64,000 bases of DNA from Dipetalonema caudispina. Its lineage: Eukaryota; Nematoda; Chromadorea; Rhabditida; Onchocercidae. Location: positions 46,384 through 110,383 of the forward strand of contig JABVXV010000215.1 of assembly GCA_013365325.1 (NCBI GenBank), in the 5' to 3' direction. The notes below the pieces were generated by a model, which searched no databases, was not told the origin of the DNA, and saw only the letters and a list, made by a program, of their open reading frames with translations. Shown here one piece after another: positions 1 to 19,597 of this stretch. The position numbers and the translations under genes are program-made. Positions within the stretch are counted from its first letter, which is position 1. Each line of letters starts with the position of its first letter.

Positions 1-5660
<5,660 letters not shown>

Positions 5661-5671
5661 GCGATACACAA

Positions 5672-5675
<4 letters not shown>

Positions 5676-5709
<34 letters not shown>

Positions 5710-5742
5710 CACCCACATATACATATACATACATACATACAT
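5676..5742. repeat. (AC)n microsatellite followed by ATAC-type repeat
   Basis: An uninterrupted AC dinucleotide run of about 15 units (5676-5706) is followed by an imperfect ATAC/CATA array to about 5742. Confidence 0.95.
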
Positions 5743-8194
5743 ATGTTATACCTTAAATTGAAATATCGATTGAATCATTATCATATTTTGTGATAAACGA
5801 GTAGTTTGGAAAATTAAAATCAGTTCATTCATAGCCATTTCAAAGGAGGAAGAATATTAGAGCATATAATTGAGGTGATCATTGCCATTTTATCCAACGA
5901 AATGGATCATTTATGATCTGATCATTATTAATGATCAGAACCATTCATTATTCATCCATTTTTCATTCTATAGCTTGAAGTGATGAATCATGACAATGAA
6001 TTGTCGTCTTAACTGTTCAAATATTTGTCGGAGACATTTTTGCAATCATTTGCAAGTAGTAAAGAATTGATCAAAATCAGTAATGAATGATTGAATGAAC
6101 AAGTATGATCATACTATCATCACTTGTTGATCCGATCACTACATTGTAAATTCCATGAAGCATTTGCATATCTCTGTAATAGTTCCCAATTTATTGCAAT
6201 CTTTTTATTTCTTCATCATCTTTCATTTTTAATTATTCATAATTCAAAATGATCAAAACCTATGTGTATTGCAAAATGTTTAATGTAAACATTCTCACTT
6301 CTCATTCATATTCTTCCCTTTCTACAAATTTGATTTTTTTTTTTTTTGTTTTCTTTTTATGTTTAAAGCTAATGATAGTATGATATATACATTTGCAATC
6401 GTTCATTTCTTCCCATCCCTTTTACCCATTCTCTCATTGTTGCACCGTTATTTTTAATTTTATATTTTCAAATTTATGCTCACTTTTCAAGGACATTTTC
6501 ATTTTATTGCATAAAATGTCAACTATCAAAACAAATTCATTTACATATTCTTTCAATATTTATTGGGATATGGAAGTATGATCATTTATGATTACTTCAT
6601 TTTGACGTTTTCCTTTTATCCATTACGTTTTCTCACAGTTTTTTTTTTTTTGAATCAAAATTTACATTAAGAAGAAATATTATTATCAATCGTATCAAAT
6701 ATACATATTGCCATTATATTCTAATATTGGTTAAGTGTGTATCAGTTGTAAAAAAGTGAAATGAAATGTCAAATGGTGCTATTTCCGTTAGAGATTACGG
6801 AAACGTTTTAGTGATTGATCGATAACGAGTAATACTATTGCTTAAATTCGATTAAAATATACTTCTATTCTGTGAAGTTTACAAACAACACGTGTTATAC
6901 GTATGAGTGCTGCTCTGTTACTTCCGGATCAAATATTAGTTACAGAATTCAGAATTAAAATTTCCTTCTGTTTACCTAATTGAATTTCTTATCATTTTCG
7001 TATTGCAGTACATTAAAGTTTAAATTTAAATGTAGTTTTGAGATTATAAATTAGAGGTAAATTTTTCATTTATGATTTTTGACTGGAAAGAAAAAAAAAA
7101 AAAAAGAATTTGCATCAATTTAGTTTTATCATCGATTTGCGAAATAAAAATACATGAATTTTTAATAAGGTTTTATAACAAAAAAAAAATATATTTTAAT
7201 AAAATTAAAATTATGGAAATTGATCTTTCTTTCTACATTGAAATCGAAATTATCGATCGGAATGATAAGCTATGAGTGTGGAAGAAAAGAAGGATGGAAC
7301 AAAGATTGGAAGAGAATAGAGAAAATTATTTCGACGACAAACTTTGAGAAAAAAAAAAAAAAAAAGAAAAAATGCTAATGGATTTGGTGCTACTGCAACT
7401 GACTGCAACTTAAAAATCCAAAGATACAACTCCTTTTTTTTCATTCAAATTTTTGTAGCATTAAATTCACAATTTAGAAGAAGAAGAAAAAAAAAAAGAA
7501 ACTTTTTTTCAGATTGCACATATTTAAAACTGGAAAAATTTGCATTTATTCATTATAAATGTCAAGATAGAGAAATATCTGTGCAATTTAAAAAAAAAAA
7601 AAAAAATTTCATCAAAGTTGGCATGAAATTTTTGATTTTAAATGTTAAATGTAGAAAATCGAATAATGTATTTGTTATTTCCAAAAAGTTTTCTAGCAAT
7701 ATGCAAAATGTATGTTGCTAATTAAGCTATGTCATACCTAAAACCTTCAATTATAGTAATGTAACCAATGATAGATGATACTTCATGATTGAATTTACAA
7801 TCTTAATTGTAATCAGAAATGAATTCTTTTAATTGACTAAATGAATAAATGTTTATAATAACAGTGATGAAATCACTCTATCTTTATGTCGTATTTATTT
7901 ACCATTATTTACTTTTGTATCTTATTATTTTGTCATATACCTGAGCAATCTTTCGGGTAAACATTTTTGACTTGTATGAAATATGATCCTATTCCATCTA
8001 GCTAACCAATACAATCTCGATGAAGATATCTTGATTGGATTTCTATGAGATCAATTATTTGATTACTTTAATTTTTTTTTTTTACTACTACCATTATTTC
8101 GTCTTTTTTTCTTTTTTTTTTTTTTTTCTAAATTTTTATCTTATATGATCTAAAATTTACCCGGAAACATACTAAAAATCCATTTTAATTATTC

Positions 8195-8226
<32 letters not shown>

Positions 8227-9456
8227 CACATTTTTCCTCAAAAAAAAAAAAAAAAAAGTTGAAAATGAATCGATTTGTTTTTTTAAAAGTACACTTATGT
8301 GTAATCGAAGAAAGTGTAAAACAAATTTTGAATAAAAGTAATAACAGATGTGATGATCATTTCAATTACCAAAATGATCATTCATTTAAATATTAACTTA
8401 TCCAATTTTAATTTTATCAACTTAATAATTAATCATAGTTGAGAGAAAAAAAAAAAAAAATTTTTTTTTGACCACATGGAGCATATATATATATACTCTC
8501 ATCAATCAGTTGTAGTCATTATTACTAAATTATGAATTCAAAAAAAAAAAAAAGTGATTTGTTTTTTTTTCTTTTCCTTCCTCTCTTCAATCCTAACTCT
8601 TTCTTTACTTCTCCAACTATCCAATAACAGCTAAACGGCAAATTTTACAAACCATCATTCACTCATTCATTTTACTTCATTGAACAATAGAGAGGGAGAG
8701 AGAGAGAGACAGAGGGAGAGAAGAGAGAAAGAGGCAATAAAGTTTCATCTTTTCCAAAAAGAAATTTAAAATTCAATCCCTTTTCCCTTTTACACTATAA
8801 CCCAATCCCACCATATTTCCTTATTTTTTTTTCTGGCAAAATTTAAATTTCTTCCCGCAAAATTGTTATGCATCAATTTGATTCATATCAATGAATTTTA
8901 TTGAAGAGAATAGTTTGAATCATTTGAATTGCTTCTTGTTGTTATCTGTTGAGTGTTAACAATGATGATAAGTTGATTGATTGAAATTGTCATTTTTTGT
9001 TCACTTTTTAACATCTCAATTTCATCATCTTATTGCTAAGAATTTTGAAAAAATAGCAATCATTTTATTAAATGTAATAATTATTTTAGGTTATAATAAT
9101 ATTAAATTTGTTATGAATTATTACACGCTGAAAGTTATTTCTTGCAAATTCATTACTCATATTAACCTTATTTATTTGTTAGATAAATAATATTGGTAAT
9201 ATTACATTTTTTTTTTTTTTTTCTTATGATATCTTTGCTGAATACATTATCTTTATTGTGAATATTAATAAAAAAAAGAAAAGGTAATTTTTTTGACGTT
9301 TTTTTGCAAATAACTTTTGTAAATAAAATAATCTTAAAACATTTATGAATTTTATGCAACGTAAAAAATCTTTTGAAAATTAATGATATTCAAGTACATA
9401 TAGATTTAGTAAAAAAAATTTGAAAATTTTAACAAATGATTTTTTCATTGAATGTT

Positions 9457-9460
<4 letters not shown>

Positions 9461-9491
<31 letters not shown>

Positions 9492-9508
9492 GTGTGTGTG
9501 TGTGTGTA
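9461..9508. repeat. (TG)n microsatellite
   Basis: A TG dinucleotide array of about 24 units with a single C interruption near 9487. It opens all three plus-strand frames as alternating Cys-Val, giving three overlapping false ORFs. Confidence 0.95.
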
Positions 9509-10616
9509 TGCAAGAAGAACAGTGTGCAATGTATATATATCATCTCACAGTTACCAGAACAGTTGCCGATCAGTCGTTTACCCATTTATTATTATCCCTT
9601 CGTTGGATCGGCTGTCGATGAAAGAAGTCATTGCCCTTACAGATACCATCAATAATTGTGCAATTTCCGAAAAAGCCTTAAAAATTGTCCAATATCCATT
9701 CTATTGATCGTCGTATTTCATATATGCTTTATTTGCCTTATATGATTTATTAGTATTGCTATCGAAATGCTTGAAAATTTTTAAAAAAAAAAAAAAACAA
9801 AAAAATTTGAAGTAATATTTTTATCTCCTGAAATCAACATTTTAAAGCTATTATTTTGTACAGTTATTAGATATTTCAAACAAGAATTCTGCATTACTAA
9901 ATCTTAATTCTTGAATATTAATTGATATTTCAAGCACTCAACTAAGATGATTTTTCTTATCCGTTTTTTTTTTTTTTTTTTTTTTTTTTCCGCCTCTCCT
10001 CAATGTCAAATGCATGAAATAAACGGATTACAGATTCTCTGAATTCCTATTGGTTCTGATTCTAACTAAAGATCTGCAAATTTCTCATAAGTATATTTGG
10101 CGATAAACCGGTTACTTGAATTCTGACCCAATTTCAAGAAGACAAGTGAAGTAATTTCATGTTGAATCAGAAAATTCAAAATTTAGAAAAAAAAAGAAAA
10201 GAATTACTGTTGTCAGTACTATTTCATGATTTACGGAAAAAATCTATGAGCTACAATTCATTAATTCATCGTTCAATTTTGTGAAATAAAATAGGATCAA
10301 GAAGCTGTTTTTATAGCGTAATCTTTCATTCTTGATATTATACTGATTACTATCATCTTTATATTCAATTCCTAAAAATTATTAAAATTTTTCAACATTA
10401 TGATTAAAAGTTATCTTACAGCATACACACTGATGCTTTGCTGATATTTTGCATCCACTTAACATCCTCATAATTATTAGCTAATTAACAGAACACTGTT
10501 AATTGCATCAAAAAATTTCATGTGAAATTTGATAGAATCATTTTCTTCATTCCCTTGACTCTTTCCATTAAAATTTCGATCACTCGTTCCTAGCAATTTA
10601 TGATAGTAACGATGAG

Positions 10617-10735
10617 TGTGATGATGATGATGATGATGATGATGATAGTGATGATAGTGATGTTTGGTGGCAGTAATAGTAATAGTGGTAGTGATGGTTG
10701 TTGTGATTGTAGCTGTGAAAGGCAGCGAACGGATA
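10617..10735. repeat. GATGAT trinucleotide array
   Basis: A near-perfect GAT array (10617-10652) continues as degenerate GTGATGATA, AGTAAT and GTGGTAGTG units to about 10735. A T31 homopolymer follows at 10771-10801. Confidence 0.85.
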
Positions 10736-10768
10736 CGATGGGGAGATAAATGGATGGACAGGCTATTT

Positions 10769-10803
<35 letters not shown>

Positions 10804-13800
10804 ATTCCATAAATTTTTTGATATTTGAAAAGTTTTTGAAATTAGTAGTTAAAACCCGTTATTTCTCCCACGGCAATCTCTTATCTCTCATTCATTGCAA
10901 TTCATTTTCTTTTTTCATTTTTTCAATATCCTGAAATCGAATGTTTTTCTTCATTTTACTAAATTTTATTTTTACATTATCGAATTATTATGGCTATAAG
11001 CAAGTATATTTTGAATATGCCAAAAAAATAAATAAATAACTTATGCTTAAATATTTTACTTCTTTCGCCTATGTTCCGCTCACTCTTTTAAATTTAGGCT
11101 TTTTACAACATGATAGTATCAGGTATCAGTTGATAGCTAAACATCATTTAATGATTAGTCAAAATACGAAGTGTCATTTTCTCATGAATGTATGTTTTTG
11201 AATTTTGATTTTTCCTACCTATAAAGCGATTAATGAAGCCGATCTACAGAGGTGCAAATCACAAAAATCGATAATGTTGAAATTTTGTTGATGGAGAGGA
11301 GAATATTTTTCGGTACTTTGTATCATCACATTCTACATTTTGACATTATTCCAGGACGATATGAATTGATGGATTTTATCATTTGTATTCTTCCGGACTT
11401 TATCTTCATTATATTACGTAAAAGTTTAATCCGATATAAGAGCGAAAGGGAACTTATTACTTAGTTGTTAATTAGCCTCTGCTAATTTACTAACTCTTGC
11501 TACGAAATGAATTGTTCAAACAACTTAACTATGATCAATTATTGAATTTTGTTTAACTGCAATGTTTTATGAGAAGGCGAAAATATGCATCGCTTATACA
11601 TAGCGTCTATTGCGCTATCATTACTTTTATGAGTAATATCAATGGTATATGAAAATAAAGGATTTCCGGAAAAGTTACTCATCCCGCTACGGATTTTCCA
11701 TTTCTGTGATATTATCTAATTGGTTTAATTCACCCGTTATCCTGATAAACTGATAGACCATATTACGGATAGTGTACCATATCAGTGGGTATCACCCGGA
11801 AGATGCTCTATTGGAAATGTTATTCAGTTAAACTGAGTGATACTGTTACTTTTATATCATTAAAATAATCAGTTATTAGTTTTCAAACTTCCAAAAATAA
11901 GTAGATGAAATTTTCTTCTCTGTTCCGTCGATATTACATGCGTTTGTAACGACTTTTTCTACACGTTTTGACCCGATTTTTATTGAAGGCAATTAAATTG
12001 TAGACTAATTAAAACTTTATGATTCTGTCGTAGGATACTAGTAGCAACAGATACGTGAATGATACAAGCACTGGAACAGACAGTTTATATTTTAAAAAAA
12101 AGATGACAGCTTGCGGTTTATTAGCTAAATTGTCATACTGACAGCAATATAGAATGGAGGATATATGCTATTAAGCGGTTTGCAAATTACTGATCGAAAG
12201 GAGCTGTACAGCTGATCGAAAATAGCATAAAGTTAATAGACGATTGAAATCGGATTTGAAAAAGGGAGAAAAATCATGTTTTTGCTAGATAAAGACTTTG
12301 GCGGACGAGGATGTAAGCGGACGAAGGTTAAAGGCTCTAACAGAAACTTCTGCCGACATTGATGAATATCACCGATCACCGACATATATCCATTTGAAAT
12401 GATATATATGATACGGAAGAATATGCCGAAGTAAATAAAGAAAAGCGCAAAGTGTGAGGCAAACTATTTCACTTTTCATTCATTCATTTGCTCAGCTATA
12501 TCTTTGTGTCTTTTTGCTTGCTTACATTCATTCCCAAAATTTCCTTCATATATATACATACTTATTCGATTTTGCAGTTATTTATAAGCAATATTAATTT
12601 GGTATTATATTCATAATTTCCACATTTTTATAACGGATACGGAAGTATTTAGTATAATTAGAGAAGTCACCGATCTTATTTCATATGTGTGTCGAAATTA
12701 TGCTCTCTCAAATTACGAATAGATAATTACATTTACACTTTCCGTATCATACAGTTTATGGTAGTAAATAACAAAATAGTGAAATGAAATGTAGTACTGC
12801 TACATATGTCGAATTTTCGATATATAATTCGAGATCATGTAGTTAAGTGGATTGATGATGATAGTCTTAGAAAGAAATACAATTCATTCGCGATATCTTA
12901 ATATCCATTTATTGTCAAACATGGAAGCAAGTATTTTTGCAAGATAAAAAATAACTCTCAATGATGCTAATGCAAAAGGATATTACCGCTAGCCACGATT
13001 TCCCAATAATTTTATCTTGCCAATTAGTGGCAGCATTTTCATTTGTTACCTTCATCGTAGCATCAATTTTCATCATTCATAACCTATATGACCTTTCGTA
13101 AACCTATAAGATTAATAAGGCCTTCAATTCGACTAACCTTAGGTATCACAAATGTTTTAATTAGCAAGGAAAGAAGACTATGATCAAGTGATTATCAAAG
13201 AACTTTGAATGTCTTTTATCAGCATCATATTGTTAATAACTCGAACGATCACGATCAGATGATATCACAATAAGTGCGAAATTGATAATTCGAGAATCAT
13301 TTTTTGTTTGCTTAATTTTCAATCATTTCTTTAATGCCTTATCATATCATTGGAAAAGACACTGCAAAAAATCTTTTTTTTTTTTTTTTTTTTCATCCTC
13401 TGAAGTAAACATTTATCTGATGCTTGAAGATGAAACGAATTGCTTGAAGTTTTATTTTGGAAAACAAGAAATAAACCATTTTGTTTCTTATGTTCATCAA
13501 TTAGTAAAGAAATCATTAGGCAAAAACTTGCCGCTATATTTGAGAAATTCCTCCAAAATTTATCAATTTTAATTCCATCCTCTGATGTCACTCACATGTC
13601 GACGATGTCACATTAAGTATCACAGTGATGTAAATTCATACCAACTAAACCAAACGGGGGACCAAATGAATTACTAGGAACGAGTTTTTCAATCATCTAT
13701 CGTCCTTGTTCATTTTTCTTTTTCTTTCCTTGTTATCTTTGTTCTTCTTTTTCATTAAAAATAAAAATTGAACATATAACACACGGGAAAATCTGTCCTA

Positions 13801-14231
13801 TTTTAAAATAATTTTCACCAAAATCATTCAATAATTTTAAGAATTATTATTTTTTTTTTAAAAAAAAAAAGAAAATTAAAGGGTTGTAATTTTAAGGAAA
13901 TTAAATTTTGACAAATTTGAGGTTTTTTTTTTTTTTTCTTCATTTAATACTGCAATTTTCTCCTTATTTATTACATAGTGAAGCATAATTGCAATATTGT
14001 AAATTTAACAAAAAAAAAAAAAAGAAGTAACCACTGTAAAAGTTTTTTAATTCCAACAAAAGATATTCCTAAAGAGAATATCTTTAAAAGTTTTACTCTA
14101 TTTTAATTTAAATACACAGTAACGTTTTAAAAATTTTGCTTGTCAAATTTGAAATGTTATTATCTTTCGAAAACTTTCAATCACATCATTTCACTGCGTC
14201 CTTCAATTTACCTATATGATTAACATCGTAT

Positions 14232-14573
14232 AGTGTGAGTGGATGTCCTTGCGATCGGTTAACATGGCATAACACTCTTCTCGACAATTTGATTTTCTTA
14301 AATCTTTCATTAATCATACATGCTATTCTTGTTATTAAGCATTTCATCATTTNNNNNNNNNNNNNNNNNNNNNNNNNNNNNNNNNNNNNNNNNNNNNNNN
14401 NNNNNNNNNNNNNNNNNNNNNNNNNNNNNNNNNNNNNNNNNNNNNNNNNNNNAGTGTGAGTGGATGTCCTTGCGATCGGTTAACATGGCATAACACTCTT
14501 CTCGACAATTTGATTTTCTTAAATCTTTCATTAATCATACATGCTATTCTTGTTATTAAGCATTTCATCATTT
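14232..14573. repeat. 100-N assembly gap flanked by identical 121-base copies
   Basis: Bases 14232-14352 and 14453-14573 are identical over 121 positions, in direct orientation, and only the 100 Ns at 14353-14452 separate them. A round 100 N run is the usual placeholder for a gap of unknown size. The simplest reading is one genomic copy present on both contig ends, so that the gap and one copy are artefacts. Confidence 0.95.
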
Positions 14574-15790
14574 AGCTATACAAATTTTTAACCTTTAACC
14601 TTTTTCATCATTTGTATCTCATGTTTCGTTTAACTCTGAAAAGTTTACGATTAACTTCGTAGCTTATTTGACAACTCCCTCATGGCCAACCAAAAACTCA
14701 ACCATTTTACTTTTCATTTTGTATTTCATTCTGGCCTAATGGTACTGTTCATCATTGTTATTCTTTCGCAGTATTAAATTACTCTGTTCATTGTATTTTA
14801 CAAATTGTTCCTGCTTCCACAACTTTCTCTTCCGGCAAGAACCGGATATGACTGATATTGACAGCAATGACGAACATTTACACTCATTCCCTGTTTATTA
14901 TCATTTTGCTAACATAATATTGACTTATTGCAAAAAGTTTTTTAGTGTGATTGTAAAGGCCTATGAAAATAAAATATATATTTTTGAAGTTCAATTATTC
15001 ATAACTGCACTCTTTCTAACTTGCTGACGAGTAATGGTACTTATAATCGGTTTAAATATACGTGATCCGTTGTTTGTAGTATCTCAGTTCAGTATTAGTG
15101 TGAAATCATTTTTAAACTATTTCCTAAATCATTCTTCCTAAAAATAAAAATAAAAAAAAAAAAAGGGAATGAAATCTGTAAGTGAATTTGTTTCGGCATA
15201 AATTTTATTGAAATAATTTAGTCATCGAAGTTGATATTGTTGTATTCACATACTTCCATTTCATTCAGTTATGCAATATTACTTTTTCGTATTCCTTGTT
15301 GACGGTAATAATAAATGAACGGATATTGGTAAAGTTGATCGTTGTATAAAGTATTATATCAATGATGAAATCTCAACGATCATGTCAATTCTTTCATATT
15401 TAAAGAATTTCTTTTTCGTAATACAGTTTTTAATAATTTCTTCATTGCATTACGCATTGATATTTTCAAATTATTCCTTATCCTTAAAAATTAATTAAAT
15501 TTTTCAAATTCTTCAATATCAATCGAGAAATATACTATTTTAACCTGTTCAATTTACTATTTATTAAATGGATTCAAGCAATTAGAATTGACTTGTTTCT
15601 TCCGATACTTTTTTTGTTTGATAAATTACTCATTCCATTCTAATGTATCTGTTACTTTTACCCTTTAAATCCATCATGGATGCAATTTATTGAGTACCAT
15701 TTTTGGCATTTTTTTTTTTTTCCTCACGAATTTTTTATTGTTTAATTTTCTAATCAACTTTTATTAAGGTTAACCGGCTTTAAATAATAC

Positions 15791-15910
15791 AGGTACATGC
15801 CGATACGCATGCAGATGTACATGCAAATGCGCATGCATACAGATGCACATTTGCGCAAACATACATGCACATATGCACATACAACATTTATATATATATA
15901 TATATATATA
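15791..15910. repeat. Alternating purine-pyrimidine ATGC-rich tract ending in (TA)11
   Basis: GCATGC, ATGCAC, ACATGC and GTACATG units repeat imperfectly with mostly alternating purine and pyrimidine, then pass into a pure TA run. It is simple sequence with no coding potential. Confidence 0.75.
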
Positions 15911-16874
15911 GTGATATCAACAGAAAACTTTTAAATGTTCAATGCTGGGGGTTCAGCCTGATGAAAGGAGGGGAAGGGTAGGGTTTATCAGGTAAGGTGA
16001 CATAACCTTGAACGCGTTCACTGCTATGTCACCAAAGACTGACATCCGAACCTTGAACACCAAAAAGATCAAAAAGAAGAGAGAGTGGAAGAGAGAAAGA
16101 GACACGAAAAGATTCTTCATAAATTTACAAATTTCGGAAAAAAAAAAAAAAAAAGACTTCCCGTTCCGATCGTTGGAATCTTTCTTTAACTATCGCTCCT
16201 CCTCTAAAAATCTTTTCCTGTTTTGGTTTCATTTTTCTTCCAAAATATAAGTAAGTATTTGCAATTAAAAAAAAAATACAGATGGTGTTGTTTTGAATGC
16301 TAATATATACATCACGTACGTGATTGCTTACGTGGAATATTATTACCGTTATAGAAGAGATAAAATAGGTTTTTCCAAGTACTCTACTAACAAGTCATGT
16401 AGCATGATAAGGGATTATTTATTTATTCATAAATTACAAATTCACATTTATTTCGTATTATTCGCAAAGATAGTAGATACTTGAGAAAAATGATCGTCAA
16501 ATTATTGATAAGATAATTAGTCGAAAAGTTGTAATTAATTGAAGAGTCAAACAATGTTAAAAGATGAATGTAATGAAAAATATTCATGAGAATGAGATGA
16601 TTTTTTTTTTATCAGTAAAAATGTACTTTGTATAAAGTTTATTTCAAAGAAAATGCAAATGTATACATATTTATACACATATATGTGCGGAAATTTTTTT
16701 TTGGCCAAGCCAGTGATAATAAAATTTTACTCCATTTTAAACTGTTAACATTTCGACACTACATAGCAGATAACTGATAGGTTGATCCATAGAACATTAA
16801 CATTAATCTTAACCTTATCCTTTTTTGATTAGAAGGTAATTAATTAGTAAACGATAAAGTAGAAAATTTAACTG

Positions 16875-16905
<31 letters not shown>

Positions 16906-18400
16906 TTGCTTTGCCGTTACAATCTTTTTGTTTCATCATACATCATTACCTTAATGATTGAAAGCAATAGTTTATCATATTTTTCCGGAATACCGTATTT
17001 CGTGAGAGCTTATATTTTGTTAGTATTGAATGCAAGCTATTCCCTGAATTAGGAGAACTAACAATCTAAAGGTTTTTGCACAAGACGATGGAGAAAATCA
17101 TCAGCATAGTTAAAATTCACGGATTAGAGAATAATTGTATTCCGGAATATTCCAGGAAAAGAAAAAAAACATTAGAAAATATAGAATTTTAACTTCATCT
17201 TGAAAAGTTGCTATTACCTAAACATTAGACATTTATAAAACTAATATCCAATAGCAAAAGAAAAAAAAAAAAACAGGTGAACCGGAAATATCTCGGATTA
17301 TTGAGCTAAACAATCGGATGACAAAGAAAATGAAAAAAAAAAATCGTAGAAGGAAAGCAGAAAGACATTTGACATTTCCAGAATGTTGAAAGAATTCAGA
17401 AACTATCTTTTGAACTAGATTCTGAATTTCGCAGAACATTTGGGAAATAAATAAAGATAGAATCGAGATTAACCTTTATAGAAAAATAGAAAATCGGTGA
17501 TGCAATATTTTCTCTATGGTCTATAAGGTCAAAAATAACTTGGTGATTTTAGATCGAAATAGATTATTTAATCCATGCTTCTTCTTCTTTTATCTATCCG
17601 CATTGAAATTGAAAGAGCTCTAAATAAAAACATCATATTTCCTTATCAAATTTCTTGCATATCTAAACTTAAATATTAACTAATAGTAGCCTAATTTTGG
17701 CTAATATATTAACGTTACTTTAATATGATCGTTATCATCATTAAATGCTAAATGGTTACATAAATACGGTAAGATTAGCTAACATAGTGTATTTTTTATT
17801 TTTCAACAATTCTTAACTTTATAAAATTACGTCTAATTAAACAAATTTTTGAAATGCGTGAAAATTTCACGTGATGAAATAATTGATAGAATAATAAATG
17901 TTATAACTATTTGTATTCCTCAATTAATACCAATATATATTTCAATGAAAAATTCTGATTCTTTATTATTTGCTTGTTTATGATATGTTTAATGAAATTT
18001 TGTAATTTCTTCCGATACTTTTTACAATCAATCATTAAAACGATCAATTTCTCTCTGTTCACATTCTACTACAGCAATTATTCTTTTTTTTTATTTCAGC
18101 TTAAATAGCTCTATTTAAATTACATTCATTTTCATGCAATATCAACAATGAATTTTTTTTTTTTTTTTTATCTTATAGTTTCAATTTATATTTTATTTAT
18201 ATTTCTTAAATACTCCATTAACATAATATTAGAAGAGAAGGAAAGAATGGAAAATGTCTAAATATGGGCATTTTATGATAGTTTAAAATTAAATCCTATA
18301 AAAATCAACTATCAGCTGCCCGTTATTCGAGAAGATTGTAGTAGTTGATGGGGTGTAACAGCTGTCTGTCATCACTACGGATACCATCCATATCTATCGC

Positions 18401-18414
18401 GGGGGGGGGGGGGG
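18401..18414 (+). repeat. G14 homopolymer
   Basis: Fourteen consecutive G residues, preceded by TATCGC and followed by an A run. It is the only long G/C homopolymer noticed in the window; all the others are A or T. Confidence 0.95.
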
Positions 18415-18830
18415 AAAAAAATTAATTAAACAACCCCCCATCTGTTCCCCTTTTTTTTTTTTTTTTTTTTTATACCACTCCATCATTTTTTTTTTCTTTT
18501 GAATCAAAAAATTTTTCTTTAATTATTACATTTCCCTGCTCGACCGCTCATTTCATATCAACATTCTCTACTAACTTCCACCAATAATTTTCATTTAACA
18601 ATAAGCTTGGACTATATCAAATATCAATCATTCAATTGCATGGTACCTTCTTTCTCTTTCTCTTTCTCTCTCTCTCTCTCCCTCTCTCTTTCTACTATTC
18701 ATCATCCATTATATAGCCAAGAAAGCGTTTTTTTTTTTTTTTTTTTCCCTCCTCAACTCACATAAAAATATTTGGAAATAAAATAATTGGTCATTGTTCA
18801 TTGTATTGCCTGTCTCTCTTTCTCTCTCAC

Positions 18831-19110
18831 CATATAATCTCCCTGTTTGGCCTAGATTTTAAAGGCATACCGCTACTATTCGTTATGACTTGGCCAGAGG
18901 ATGGGGAAAATTGGATGCGATCTTATCACATATCTCCCCGTTAGGCCTAGATTTTAAAAAGGCATGTCGCAACTACTCGTTATGACTTCGCCAAAGGATT
19001 GGGAAAATCGGACGCGATCTTATCATATATCTCCCTATCAGGCCTAGATTTTAAAGGCATATCGCTACTACTCATTATAATTTGGCCAGCGGATGAGAAT
19101 AATGGACGCC
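18831..19110. repeat. Three diverged tandem copies of a 95-97 bp unit
   Basis: Each copy holds CTCCC, GGCCTAGATTTTAAA, a CGCTACTA-like core, TTATGA, GGCCAG or CGCCAAAGG and GAAAAT. The CCTAG anchor lies at 18851, 18946 and 19043, giving spacings of 95 and 97. The unit is less AT-rich than its surroundings and was not recognised as a known element. Confidence 0.85.
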
Positions 19111-19597
19111 AGCCTTCTTACAGTTCCAAAATTTTATCGCAACTTGCGCATTAACCCATCTTAAGTAGCTGCACACTCTACATTTTAGCACATTGAAGCA
19201 CATTCCTTCTCCAGCATTTGTGTCTCTTCCTTCCTTTCCATTCCTCTCTTCATTATTCTACTTCGTCTCTCTCATACTCTCAATCACTGCCATCATTACA
19301 AGATATTTATTCCCTAGAATTCTTCTCGACTTCTAATCAGATACTATTTCATCAAACTTCATTATTCTTCAACAGTTCATATCTCTCTTTCAAACATTCA
19401 CTCTATCCTTACTACTCTCAATCTTTTAGATTTAAGTTTTCTCGTACATCTTAACAAATGTTGATCTGTCTGTCCATTATATTGTGTTACTTAAAGAATT
19501 TGCTTGAAACGTTGAATTAGCGTAGCATTTGAAATAGTTGAAATTTTAGTTCAAAAATTAATTTCATACAATCAGCAATTTTAACGATTTTACTTTA

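Larger units (their letters stand above)
5743..14231. other. Non-coding AT-rich stretch with homopolymers
   Basis: No exon is recognisable. The stretch holds many A or T homopolymers, the longest being A28 at 8195-8222, T26 at 9964-9989 and T31 at 10771-10801, a GA-rich patch at 8690-8733 and two further microsatellites listed separately. Open frames around 7344-7721 and 9420-9707 are made by poly-Lys or GT-repeat translation and are not supported. Confidence 0.7.
14574..18828. other. Non-coding AT-rich stretch
   Basis: No exon is recognisable. It includes an ATGC-rich alternating purine-pyrimidine patch (15791-15888), a (TA)11 run (15889-15910), T29 at 16875-16903, a G14 run at 18401-18414 and a CT-rich tract at 18649-18693. 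Confidence 0.7.

Noticed and set aside
7344..7721. 125-codon Lys-rich open frame
   Set aside because: It is built from poly-A runs (Lys) with no family resemblance; typical of AT-rich non-coding DNA.
9420..9707. Three overlapping plus-strand frames rich in Cys-Val
   Set aside because: They come from the TG microsatellite, which has no stop in any frame; no splice context or similarity.
14235..14571. Open frames crossing the N gap
   Set aside because: They exist only because Ns are translated as X; the flanks are a duplicated non-coding sequence.
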